This document shows positions 7,586 to 15,588 of a stretch of 17,125 bases of DNA, one piece after another. Positions within the stretch are counted from its first letter, which is position 1; each line of letters begins with the position of its first letter. Below the pieces are notes generated by a model. It saw only the letters and a program-made list of their open reading frames with translations, did not search any database and had not been told where the DNA came from. The translations under genes and the position numbers were made by a program. The stretch spans positions 1 to 17,125 of the forward strand of contig JALWON010000281.1 in the NCBI GenBank assembly GCA_027083475.1, written 5' to 3'. This DNA is from Sulfurimonas sp. GTDB taxonomy: Bacteria > Campylobacterota > Campylobacteria > Campylobacterales > Sulfurimonadaceae.

Positions 7586-8716
7586 ATGAATAATAAAAAA
7601 AAGTGGATATGGCAACACAAAGAGTATCCAGTCTTCAAATATAATGTAAAAGAGTTTATTCCTAAACTAACACTTATTGCAGAAAATATTGGCAGGATTA
7701 AAGCTCTTGTGTCTTTACTGAATGAAAAAGAACGAGAGAGTATAAAAATAGATATTTTAACGAGTGAAATAGTCTCAACTTCAGCCATTGAGGGAGAACA
7801 TCTCTCTCGAGAGAGTGTCAGATCTTCTATAGGAAAAAAAATTGATGCTTATTTTGAGGAAGTTCAAGATACATCAACCTACCATACGGATGCACTTGCA
7901 AATATACTTTTTGACAGTACTCAAAACAGAGCAGACTTAGATGAAGAACGTTTACATAAATGGCATGTATCACTCCTGAGTCATACACCAAGGAAGTTTA
8001 CTAAGATACAACTTGGAGTATTTAGAACTTATGATGATATGCAAATAGTCTCTGGTTCTATTGGAAAGGAAAAAATACACTATGTCGCATTACCTCATAA
8101 AAAAATATCAAATGATATAAATAAGCTTTTAAAATTCGTCAATACAAGTGAGGAAAATGTTTACATAAAGAGTGCCCTTGCACACTTATGGTTTGTTACA
8201 ATACACCCCTACGATGATGGCAATGGTCGAATAGCAAGAATTATAGGTGACTATGTGGTTTCTAAAAATTTTGGCTTTGAGTATAAATATTTTAGTATAT
8301 CTACCGCAATTGCAAAAAATCGTAGAACTTACTATGCTATGTTAGAGAAAACACAAAACTTACAAGATAATCCTCATTTAAAGTGTTCTCTTTGGATAGA
8401 GTGGTACCTTAAGATGTTCAACAGTTCCCTTGAGGAGATACTCAGCATTATAAATAAAGTAATCACTAAAACAAAATTTTGGGATAAAGTGAGAGATATT
8501 TCTCTCAATCCTCGTCAGCTCAAAGTACTGAAAAAACTCCTCGACTACAAAGATGGAGAATTTAAAGGTGGCTTAACAAGTAAAAAGTATGTAGCCATGA
8601 CAAAAGTCTCTTTAGCTACAGCAAAAAGAGACATACAAGAGTTAGTAAAATATGGATGTCTGTATCAAATTGAGGGTTCAAAGGGTAGGAATGTCCAATA
8701 TGCTATAAAAAAATAA
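7586..8716 (+). CDS. fic: Class II Fic-domain protein with C-terminal winged helix
   Basis: 376 residues. Fic enzymes transfer AMP (or another nucleotide part) to hydroxyl groups of target proteins. The core motif is HPYDDGNGR at 207-215 with His207 as catalytic base. The inhibitory motif (S/T)xxxE(G/N) occurs N-terminally as TSAIEG (65-70) with Glu69, so this is a self-inhibited class II Fic. The N-terminal 90 residues resemble the DUF4172-type segment. Residues about 308-370 form a DNA-binding winged helix (LNPRQLKVLKKLLDY, then SLATAKRDIQELVKYG and a wing). No antitoxin gene adjoins, as expected when inhibition is built in. The 33-bp tandem repeats over its promoter suggest autoregulation through the winged helix. 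The start has only a weak GGG ribosome binding site. Confident on family; the target is unknown. Confidence 0.92.
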   Translation: MNNKKKWIWQHKEYPVFKYNVKEFIPKLTLIAENIGRIKALVSLLNEKERESIKIDILTSEIVSTSAIEGEHLSRESVRSSIGKKIDAYFEEVQDTSTYHTDALANILFDSTQNRADLDEERLHKWHVSLLSHTPRKFTKIQLGVFRTYDDMQIVSGSIGKEKIHYVALPHKKISNDINKLLKFVNTSEENVYIKSALAHLWFVTIHPYDDGNGRIARIIGDYVVSKNFGFEYKYFSISTAIAKNRRTYYAMLEKTQNLQDNPHLKCSLWIEWYLKMFNSSLEEILSIINKVITKTKFWDKVRDISLNPRQLKVLKKLLDYKDGEFKGGLTSKKYVAMTKVSLATAKRDIQELVKYGCLYQIEGSKGRNVQYAIKK

Positions 8717-8728
8717 AAGGGAAACCTT

Positions 8729-9398
8729 ATGAAACTATCACTACAAAGCAGACGATTTTTAAGTCTTTTTTTACTTATGGCTTAACTGTAAGTAATCTTC
8801 AAGCTGTTATTTCAGTAGTACAGAGTACACCGCTCACAACGGCTGTAAAAGATACTCTTTACTCTTATGAGTTAAATGCCACAGATGCAGATGTAAACGA
8901 TACACTTACTTGGAGTGCTACAGCAGGAACCATTCTTCCATCGTGATTAAGTTTAAGTACAAATTCTGATATTACACAACTTACAGGAACACCAACAAAT
9001 GCAAACGGCGCTCAAGTTACACAAGATGTGAACCTCACTGTTAGTGATGGTAATGGTGGTCTTGCATACCAAAACTTTACTGACTATTAGTGGTAACAGT
9101 GAAGGTGTTATCACTCTTGGTGAAAGAGATGATACAGCGACCATTGGCACTGCACTTGCTCTTGTAAGAGGTGATAATGGAGATGACAATATCACAATCA
9201 CACACAATGCAAATGGTGTGGAACTCGGTGATGGAAATGACACTGTAGTACTTGGAGGTTCTTTAAATTCTGCAGTTGATGGTGGTGTAGGAACGGATAC
9301 AAACAGACTATAATGATAATGTCGATAATATTAAAGGCAAAATCATCCACTTCCAAACAATTAATTTTAATGATGGAGCACATATAAATCTGCCATAA
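8729..9398 (+). pseudogene. Decayed secreted surface protein (He_PIG-like domain plus RTX-like C-terminus)
   Basis: A good ribosome binding site (AAAAGGG) precedes ATG 8729, which encodes MKLSLQSRRFLSLFLLMA and then stops. One missing T near 8782 would continue it as LTVSNLQAVIS, a complete signal peptide. The next frame holds a cadherin/He_PIG-type domain (TLYSYELNATDADVNDTLTW), broken by TGA at 8944-8946 where the family has Trp (LPS-stop-LSLS). It continues through VNLTVSDGNGG and shifts frame again near 9080. The next part (TISGNSEGVITLGERDDTAT, then ELGDGNDTVVLGG) is RTX-like, with Asp/Gly-rich calcium-binding character. A last shift near 9301-9308 leads to YNDNVDNIKGKIIHFQ and the terminal TAA at 9396. 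Four lesions in 670 bases, with each segment still readable, show recent decay. An internal deletion between the domains is likely, since such proteins are usually much longer. Confidence 0.8.
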
Positions 9399-9410
9399 AA
9401 ACTTACTTTT

Positions 9411-9430
9411 ACAATCGCTTAGGCGATTGT
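9411..9430 (+). terminator. Hairpin after the decayed surface-protein gene
   Basis: ACAATCGC, loop TTAG, GCGATTGT: a perfect 8-bp stem, 12 bases past the last stop of the pseudogene and just before the secretin promoter. Only a short TT(G) follows, so it is a weak intrinsic terminator at best, but the position fits. Confidence 0.5.
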
Positions 9431-9445
9431 TTGAGGTGAAGAGAC

Positions 9446-9474
9446 TTGATATATATACCATTTTGCTGTATGAT
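9446..9474 (+). promoter_or_regulatory. Putative sigma-70 promoter of the secretin gene
   Basis: TTGATA (9446-9451), 17-base spacer, TATGAT (9469-9474): five of six matches to consensus in each box at optimal spacing. The start of transcription would be near 9481, giving a leader of about 20 bases that contains the AGGAA ribosome binding site of the ATG at 9502. Confidence 0.65.
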
Positions 9475-9501
9475 TAGCGCACTGAAAATATAGGAACAAT
9501 A

Positions 9502-11601
9502 ATGAAGGCTCTTTCCATTGTAGGTTTACTTTTTTTATATACTCTTTCTCAAGCACAGAATGTATATTTTGTAAATACAAACAATAAACTTTATCTTTAT
9601 AAATATCCAAACGAAGATGCATCGAAGGAAAAGATGGATACTAGACTTGGGAGTAAGATTATTATTAGCACCTGCGATGATTTTGGATGGTGTAAGCTCA
9701 AGGGTGAAAAGGGATATGTAAAAAAGATATGGCTGAGCAAAAAAAGTCAAGGTATTACACCGAAAAAACCAAGAGAACAAGTCAATATTAATTTTAAAAA
9801 TCTCTCTATTGAAGAGTTTATTCACTTAGTTTCTAAAGTAACAAATACCAATATTCTGCTGAACAATAAAATCAACGGAAATGTCAATTTTTCAAGTACA
9901 GCTCCTGTATATGATGATGAATTGATGGACATTCTTTTATCTGTACTAGAAACAAAGGGTTTTACACTTGTCAAAAATGGTTCTATTTATCAAGTTGTGC
10001 GTTCTACTGAAGCCTCTAAAAACAATTTGAGTGTTGTGCCTACTAGAAGACACCCAAATGGTGCTTTGATGGTCACACAAGTTATCCAAATTCATAATGA
10101 AAATGGGAATGAAATAGCGGCGAAAATACGCCATCTTGTCTCCAAAACAGCAAAAATGGTTGTTTTAAAAGACAGCAATAAAATTCTTCTCTCTGATTAC
10201 CCAAAAAATATACAAACAATTAAAAAAGTGATTAGAAATATTGATACTTTTAGAAATAAAATTGTGAAAATTTTTAAAATAACACATACGGATGCAAAAA
10301 AAGTACAACATGAACTCAACAGTGTGGCAAAAAATATTTTTAACCAAAAGATTGAGTATGAGAAGGTACAAATCTTTTTAGATGAGGGCATTAATGGCTT
10401 GATTGTTGTTGGGATTCCTAAAAATGTTGCTAAAATTAAAAAGCTACTTGATGGAATAGATGTCAAATCAAACAGAAGTAAGGGAGTGAAGGTTTTTGAA
10501 CTTAAAAACTCCAATGCTAAAACAGTACTCGCAAGTATAAAAGATATTGTCTCAAAACAAGTCTATGCCGACCCTGCTATGAAACCAAGCTTGTCGTACA
10601 ATGAAGAGATAAACTCTATCATTGTTATAGGGAAGCCTTTAGTGATAGAAGCTGTGGGTGATATTATTAATCAGCTTGATAAAGAGAAGTATCAAGTCTA
10701 TGTGACAGCGAGAATTGTCAATATTAACAAGACAAACAGTGAGTCCATTGGGATTAAATATGGTTTTTCTGCTGGAAATGTATCGCCTTCTGGTATTTAC
10801 GCAATGAGTGCGAATTTTGGTGCATCATCTTTAACTCAAGTTGCCTCAAAAAGTGTGCTTGATTTTTTAGGGACGATTGGTTCTGCAACAAAAACAGGTT
10901 TGGCACTTGGTGCAACACTTGACTTTTTAGAAACAAATGGGGGTGCTAAAGATGTTTCAAACCCTTCTATTCTTTGCGTTAACAATAAAGAATCTTCTAT
11001 TTATGTCGGAAAAACCATCTCTATAGCATCAGGACAAACAGCGGTTGCAGGGAGTACCACATCATCATTTAAAAGAGAAGATGTAGGATTAACACTTACC
11101 ATTAAGCCTCGTGTCTCTTCTGATGATAAGGTAGGACTCAAAGTAGAAGCGACACTTGGAAATATTGTCGATAATGGCTTAGTAAATGGTGTCACAGTAA
11201 GACAACCGATAACAGCAAAGCAAACTGTCAAAACAGAAGTAATCCTCCGTAATGGCGAGAGTATCATTATCGGCGGATTGTTTAAAAAGAATGAGCAAAA
11301 CTCAAAAACAAAGATACCATTACTTGGAGATATCCCAGTGATAGGGAGTACCTTATTCTCTTCTGATAGCACAACAGTCTCCGAAGATAGTCTCGTCGTT
11401 ATTTTAACCCCTTATATCATCAGTCAAAGTAACAAACTCTCAGCACTGCAAGCAAAATTAGGAAAATTGGCTCTTATGCAAGAGAGTTACAATCAATCAG
11501 TTTTTGAGAAGATTAAAAAAAGAAAAATACCAAGAGCAAGTACAACAGCTTCTCAAGACCCCAAAAATTTAGTGTTTGGCGCTAGTAGTAAAAGGCATTA
11601 A
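9502..11601 (+). CDS. Secretin (GspD/PilQ superfamily) with N-terminal SH3-like domain
   Basis: 699 residues; AGGAA lies five bases before the ATG. The signal peptide ends near Ala18. Residues 20-80 form a small SH3-like domain with Cys58 and Cys64. An N0 domain follows at about 95-167 (VNINFKNLSIEEFIHLV), then three ring-building N domains to about 390. The secretin beta domain runs from about 440 to 650, with hallmark pieces VGLTLTIKPRV (about 528) and the conserved IPLLGDIPVIGSTLF (about 606). It would form a large outer-membrane channel. No other type II secretion or type IV pilus gene is in the window, so which assembly it serves cannot be read here. The large multicopper oxidase lipoprotein 58 bases downstream has its own upstream element but could be a client; that is only a suggestion from position. 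Confidence 0.9.
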   Translation: MKALSIVGLLFLYTLSQAQNVYFVNTNNKLYLYKYPNEDASKEKMDTRLGSKIIISTCDDFGWCKLKGEKGYVKKIWLSKKSQGITPKKPREQVNINFKNLSIEEFIHLVSKVTNTNILLNNKINGNVNFSSTAPVYDDELMDILLSVLETKGFTLVKNGSIYQVVRSTEASKNNLSVVPTRRHPNGALMVTQVIQIHNENGNEIAAKIRHLVSKTAKMVVLKDSNKILLSDYPKNIQTIKKVIRNIDTFRNKIVKIFKITHTDAKKVQHELNSVAKNIFNQKIEYEKVQIFLDEGINGLIVVGIPKNVAKIKKLLDGIDVKSNRSKGVKVFELKNSNAKTVLASIKDIVSKQVYADPAMKPSLSYNEEINSIIVIGKPLVIEAVGDIINQLDKEKYQVYVTARIVNINKTNSESIGIKYGFSAGNVSPSGIYAMSANFGASSLTQVASKSVLDFLGTIGSATKTGLALGATLDFLETNGGAKDVSNPSILCVNNKESSIYVGKTISIASGQTAVAGSTTSSFKREDVGLTLTIKPRVSSDDKVGLKVEATLGNIVDNGLVNGVTVRQPITAKQTVKTEVILRNGESIIIGGLFKKNEQNSKTKIPLLGDIPVIGSTLFSSDSTTVSEDSLVVILTPYIISQSNKLSALQAKLGKLALMQESYNQSVFEKIKKRKIPRASTTASQDPKNLVFGASSKRH

Positions 11602-11644
11602 CAATTTACTAACACCCATAGCATACACTTTCGCATAATTAAAA
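11598..11644 (+). promoter_or_regulatory. Shared upstream element, copy A (multicopper oxidase gene)
   Basis: Contains TAACA at 11599-11603 and 11610-11614 (period 11 bp) and the -10-like CATAAT at 11634-11639, 20 bases before the ATG. It matches copy B (15287-15333) without gaps at about 38 of 47 positions. Two equal boxes one helical turn apart are typical of OmpR/PhoB-type response regulator sites, but no regulator gene is in the window. Confidence 0.6.
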
Positions 11645-11659
11645 GTGAAAGGATGCAGC

Positions 11660-14600
11660 ATGCATACAATAAACTATAGAGAAAAAGGCAAAACAATCAT
11701 TGCCTCAGTGATTGCAAGCACATTTTTAATCGGGTGTGGCGGGGGAGGTGGTGGCAGTGCTGGTACGACTGCATCTACAGGTATAACCATTTCTGGTGTT
11801 GCTGTAGACCCTGAGTTACAAGGGGCAACTGTTTTTTTAGATGTCAATGAAAATGGGCAACTTGATGCAAATGAGCTCAAGACAACAACGGATAATTTGG
11901 GAAATTATAGTTTGCAGATTCCATCTGCTGCTGTAGGAAAACCACTCATTGTCAAAGGTGGAATAGACAGAGTCACGAGAAAAGCTTTTACAGGAGAGAT
12001 GAGTGCACTCTCCGTAGCAGGACAAAACAGCCAACATATTACACCTTTGACAACATTAGTCCAAAAATATAAAAAAGCCAATAGCACAAAAACAGTTGCA
12101 ACGATTAAAAATGAATTAGCTACAAAACTTGGTTTAAGTAGTGCAGATGCATTAGACAAAAATATTATTACTGATACAAAACTGCTCAAAGTTGCCCTAC
12201 AAGTGCAAAAAGTAGCACAAAAAATTGCAGCTTCAAGTGATGGGAATTTCTCAAAAATTTATAAAACTTTGGCAGCAAGACTCGCCTCAGATGCAAATCT
12301 GAGTGCAGCTCTTGACAATACTATCACTCAAGAGATAGGTGCCACTTCACTTGATGCAGCAAAAGCCAAAGATTTAAACTTAGAACTGCAAAATAGTTCA
12401 CTTGATACACTTACTCCCGAACAATTAGCCTTGAGTGCAGATAATATTCAAACAAACATAGAAGAGGCAAATACAACAGCACAACTTCAAACAAATGCAG
12501 CAGAAGATACTACACTCCTTGTGCAAGATGCAAATGCTGTGGAACTTGAAAAAGGAAAACGCACATTAAAGGCTCTTGGTTTAAGTGATTTGGATACAAC
12601 AACAAAAGACAAAATCATAGAAAAACTGAAAAATCAAAATTTAAGCAATGAAGATATTCGAACAAAACTCAATGAGAATGCCTTTGGTTTGAGTAGTGAG
12701 AGAAGTACACAAATAAAAAACAAAATAAGAAGAGAAGCGCTGTTCAAAGAGAATGGTCTTGCAAATCTTGACACAAGCACAAAAGATACACTCAGAAGTA
12801 AATTTGATCAAGTCAATTTTAATTTTAATGATGCAAATGGCACAGCCTTTGAAGAAAAACTTAAAGATAATACCTTTTTAGATAATAGCGAAACCTTAAA
12901 AGCAAAGATTCAAGGACAAATCAACAAAGCAAAAATTGGGAGCATAACAAACACAACAACAAGTTTAGCAGATGCTAAAATACTTGTAGGTTCTCTCATG
13001 AAAGGGCCTATTGATGGTGCGACACTTATGTTAAAAGATGCACAAGGAGGGCTTGTTACTTCCACTATCTCTGAAAAAGGAATTTTTGTTTTTCCTGAAC
13101 AAAACCTTACAAGTGAATACTATACTTTAGAGAGTTTTGGAGGAACATATGATGATGAAGCAACAAAAACACTCGTCACTATTGCTCCTGATAAAGGGCT
13201 GAAAACCTTACTCACACAAGAGCAACTAACAGATATTTTGACAAACAAAGAGTATATTGCTATTACCCCAGAGACAACTCTATTTACTGAACTGGTGCGC
13301 AATGCATTAGTAAATGGTACAGACTTGACAACGGCAAGGGCTGATGCCGAAAAACTCATTAGTGATACAATGATAAAAGACTCTTCACCACTTACAACCT
13401 TAGAAGGTGACAAGTTTTTACAAACTGGTAATTTTACAACTGCCTTTCCAAAAGATCAAAACGAAGCTTTTGCGAGAAACCGTGCTATCGCATTTTCATA
13501 TATGGTGCATGATTTAAACCAAACTGCTGATCAAGTGTTTGCTCTGCTTGACAAGATTATAGAAGATCTCAAAGATGGAAAAGCAGACGGCATTACTCTT
13601 GATAGTAAAGATATTAATATATCCCAAGAGTTTGCCTTGTCACGAGCAAAACTCTTTCAAGACACCACAGAAAAACTCAAAAATGCCCAACTGAGTGAAG
13701 GACAAAAAGAGCAACTCAAACAGATGGGATTTGATACACAAAGCTTTATAACTACGCTAGCAAGTGCAGATACAAACCTTAGCACTATTGTCACTACATT
13801 GCTCAATGCAACAAGTTTGCCAACTCTCCATATACTTCCAGTGCTTGCAGATGAAGATGGCAATACAGCAGATACAAAAGAGACATATACCCTCAGAGCT
13901 ACAAAAGATGTCAATGTAACCATTGAAACTCCTAATGGCAGTTGGATAACTCCAATGTGGCACTACAACAACAACCCCTTACCCGTTGTTATTCATGCCC
14001 ATAATGGCGATGCTATGACACTTAATTTTGAAAATAATTTATCAGCAGATTCTACGATCCATTGGCATGGCTTTAAGATACCTGCAGATATGGATGGAGG
14101 ACCTGATTATCCCATTGCACCAAATAGTACAAAAGTATATAGTTTTACGATGAATCAACCTGCTGCACCGCTGTGGTTTCACCCGCATCCTGACATGGAG
14201 ACTGGAAAACAAGTTTATATGGGGCTTGCAGGTGTCTATCTTTTAGATGATACACTATCAAGAGAACTTGAGACTTCAAAGCAGATTCCTTCAGGAGAGA
14301 AAGATACTGTACTGCTTGTGCAAGATAGAAGATTTACAGAAGAAGTCAATGGGGTCAAAGAGCTTGCTTACAAAACAGAACAAAGAGATGAGGCAGGTAT
14401 GCTTGGCGATACAATTTTAGTGAATGGCTCCCTTGCACCAAAACAAGAAGTGAGTAATACACTGCATCGCTACCGACTCTATAATGTAAGTAATGCAAGA
14501 ACCTATGACTTTGCATTGAGTGATGATAGTAATTTTACAGTCATTGGCACCGATGGAGGCTTACTGAAAAACCCAGTAAGTACAAACCATATTATGCTTG

Positions 14601-15277
14601 GTGCGGCAGAACGTGTTGAGATAGTCATAGACTTTTCAAAATACAATCTTGATGAAAAAGTGATGTTGGTATCAAAACCATTTACTAAGGGGAAAGGCTT
14701 TGGTATGGCAAGTGCAAATTCCCTTGCAAGTAATGGAAGTGGCTTTGCAATTATGCGTTTTGATGTTACAAAAAGTGAAACAGAAGATGTCACACTTTAC
14801 GATACACTGCCATCATCTGCGAGCATCACAACACGTTTAGCAGAGTCTGATGCACTCAATCAAGGCAATGAGCGACAATTTCTCATGTCAATGCGTCCAA
14901 AAATTACTGATGAAGGAAGAAAAATAAGCTTTCTCATCAACAATACTCCTTTTGATGCAACAAAAGTCAATGAATTTATTGCAACAGGGGCAACAGAGAT
15001 TTGGAGCATTAGAAACATGTCACCTATGGCACACCCATTCCATGCCCATGCTATTCAGTACCAAGTACTTACTAGAAATGGCAAAGCAGCTACGGGAACT
15101 GATTTGGGCTGGAAAGATACTTTCTTGGTGCAACCAGGTGAGACGGTAAGAATCATCGGCGACTTTTCTGGTTCCGCAGGGGATTATATGTACCATTGTC
15201 ACATTTTAGAGCATGAAGATGCTGGTATGATGGGGTATTTTAGAGTCGGTGATACAGGACATCTTGGGGTACAGTAA
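11660..15277 (+). CDS. Giant lipoprotein with C-terminal multicopper oxidase
   Basis: 1205 residues from the ATG at 11660, which has AAAGGA seven bases upstream; the in-frame GTG at 11645 lies before that site and is unlikely. The lipobox is LIGC with Cys26, followed by six Gly, so it is membrane-anchored outside the cytoplasm. Next comes an Ig/carboxypeptidase-regulatory-like domain with an EF-hand-like DVNENGQLDANE near 60, a long helical Lys/Asn/Thr-rich region, a second such beta domain (around 430-510, GPIDGATLMLKDAQGG), and another helical region. From about 755 to the end is a multicopper oxidase with all four copper motifs: HWHG (801-804), HPHP (841-844), HPFHAH (1125-1130) and HCHILEHEDAGMM (1179-1191, Cys1180 as type 1 ligand, Met1190 as likely axial ligand). 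Typical stand-alone enzymes are about 450-600 residues, so the N-terminal 750 residues are an unusual addition. The substrate (Cu(I), Mn, Fe or phenolics) cannot be told. Confidence 0.9.
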   Translation: MHTINYREKGKTIIASVIASTFLIGCGGGGGGSAGTTASTGITISGVAVDPELQGATVFLDVNENGQLDANELKTTTDNLGNYSLQIPSAAVGKPLIVKGGIDRVTRKAFTGEMSALSVAGQNSQHITPLTTLVQKYKKANSTKTVATIKNELATKLGLSSADALDKNIITDTKLLKVALQVQKVAQKIAASSDGNFSKIYKTLAARLASDANLSAALDNTITQEIGATSLDAAKAKDLNLELQNSSLDTLTPEQLALSADNIQTNIEEANTTAQLQTNAAEDTTLLVQDANAVELEKGKRTLKALGLSDLDTTTKDKIIEKLKNQNLSNEDIRTKLNENAFGLSSERSTQIKNKIRREALFKENGLANLDTSTKDTLRSKFDQVNFNFNDANGTAFEEKLKDNTFLDNSETLKAKIQGQINKAKIGSITNTTTSLADAKILVGSLMKGPIDGATLMLKDAQGGLVTSTISEKGIFVFPEQNLTSEYYTLESFGGTYDDEATKTLVTIAPDKGLKTLLTQEQLTDILTNKEYIAITPETTLFTELVRNALVNGTDLTTARADAEKLISDTMIKDSSPLTTLEGDKFLQTGNFTTAFPKDQNEAFARNRAIAFSYMVHDLNQTADQVFALLDKIIEDLKDGKADGITLDSKDINISQEFALSRAKLFQDTTEKLKNAQLSEGQKEQLKQMGFDTQSFITTLASADTNLSTIVTTLLNATSLPTLHILPVLADEDGNTADTKETYTLRATKDVNVTIETPNGSWITPMWHYNNNPLPVVIHAHNGDAMTLNFENNLSADSTIHWHGFKIPADMDGGPDYPIAPNSTKVYSFTMNQPAAPLWFHPHPDMETGKQVYMGLAGVYLLDDTLSRELETSKQIPSGEKDTVLLVQDRRFTEEVNGVKELAYKTEQRDEAGMLGDTILVNGSLAPKQEVSNTLHRYRLYNVSNARTYDFALSDDSNFTVIGTDGGLLKNPVSTNHIMLGAAERVEIVIDFSKYNLDEKVMLVSKPFTKGKGFGMASANSLASNGSGFAIMRFDVTKSETEDVTLYDTLPSSASITTRLAESDALNQGNERQFLMSMRPKITDEGRKISFLINNTPFDATKVNEFIATGATEIWSIRNMSPMAHPFHAHAIQYQVLTRNGKAATGTDLGWKDTFLVQPGETVRIIGDFSGSAGDYMYHCHILEHEDAGMMGYFRVGDTGHLGVQ

Positions 15278-15286
15278 GTGCCCTTA

Positions 15287-15333
15287 TTAACAAATCGCTA
15301 ACAGATATAGCATATACTTACACATAATTAAAA
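15287..15333 (+). promoter_or_regulatory. Shared upstream element, copy B (PqqD-like operon)
   Basis: TAACA at 15288-15292 and 15299-15303 (period 11 bp), ATAGCATA, and -10-like CATAAT at 15323-15328, again exactly 20 bases before the ATG. The alignment with copy A (11598-11644) has no gaps and includes an identical 11-base CATAATTAAAA. It marks the transcription start of the PqqD-like/ATP-grasp/decarboxylase operon. Confidence 0.6.
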
Positions 15334-15348
15334 TATAAAGGGCATGTG

Positions 15349-15588
15349 ATGAATACAATAGACCAATTAGTTTTAGATGAGAATAACATTTTGTTTTACC
15401 CAATGATGGGAAATAGTTACCAGCTCAACACCATTGGGAATGAAATAGTGACTTTTTTGAAACAGCATAAGACAAAAGATGAGATTATTGAATCATTAGC
15501 AATTAAATATGAGATTTCTAAAAGTGAACTTTTTATTGATGTGAGTGATTTTTTATCGAAATTAAAAATTTATGGATTGCTCTCATGA
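15349..15588 (+). CDS. PqqD-like protein (RiPP recognition element fold)
   Basis: 79 residues from the ATG at 15349, six bases behind AAAGGG; a GTG directly before it is in frame but badly placed. The pattern of three N-terminal beta strands (QLVLDENNILFYPMMGNSYQ, then LNTIGNEIVTFL) and three helices (KTKDEIIESLAIKY, SELFIDVSDFLSKLKIYGLL) is the PqqD/RRE winged-helix arrangement. Such domains bind leader peptides and present them to modifying enzymes. It overlaps the ATP-grasp gene by ATGA, so the two are made together. No separate precursor peptide gene was seen between 15277 and 16599. It differs from PQQ biosynthesis, since no pqq genes adjoin. Sure of the fold class, not of the ligand. 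Confidence 0.75.
   Translation: MNTIDQLVLDENNILFYPMMGNSYQLNTIGNEIVTFLKQHKTKDEIIESLAIKYEISKSELFIDVSDFLSKLKIYGLLS

Noticed and set aside
11735..11757. G-rich stretch after the lipobox of the oxidase lipoprotein as a second phase-variable tract
   Set aside because: The six Gly codons are mixed (GGC, GGG, GGA, GGT) with at most five G in a row, and the frame is open; it is a normal lipoprotein linker.
15279..15343. GCCCTT near 15280 and AAGGGC at the PqqD-like ribosome binding site as a regulatory hairpin
   Set aside because: The predicted transcription start lies between the two arms, so the main transcript would not contain the left arm; only read-through from the oxidase gene could form it.
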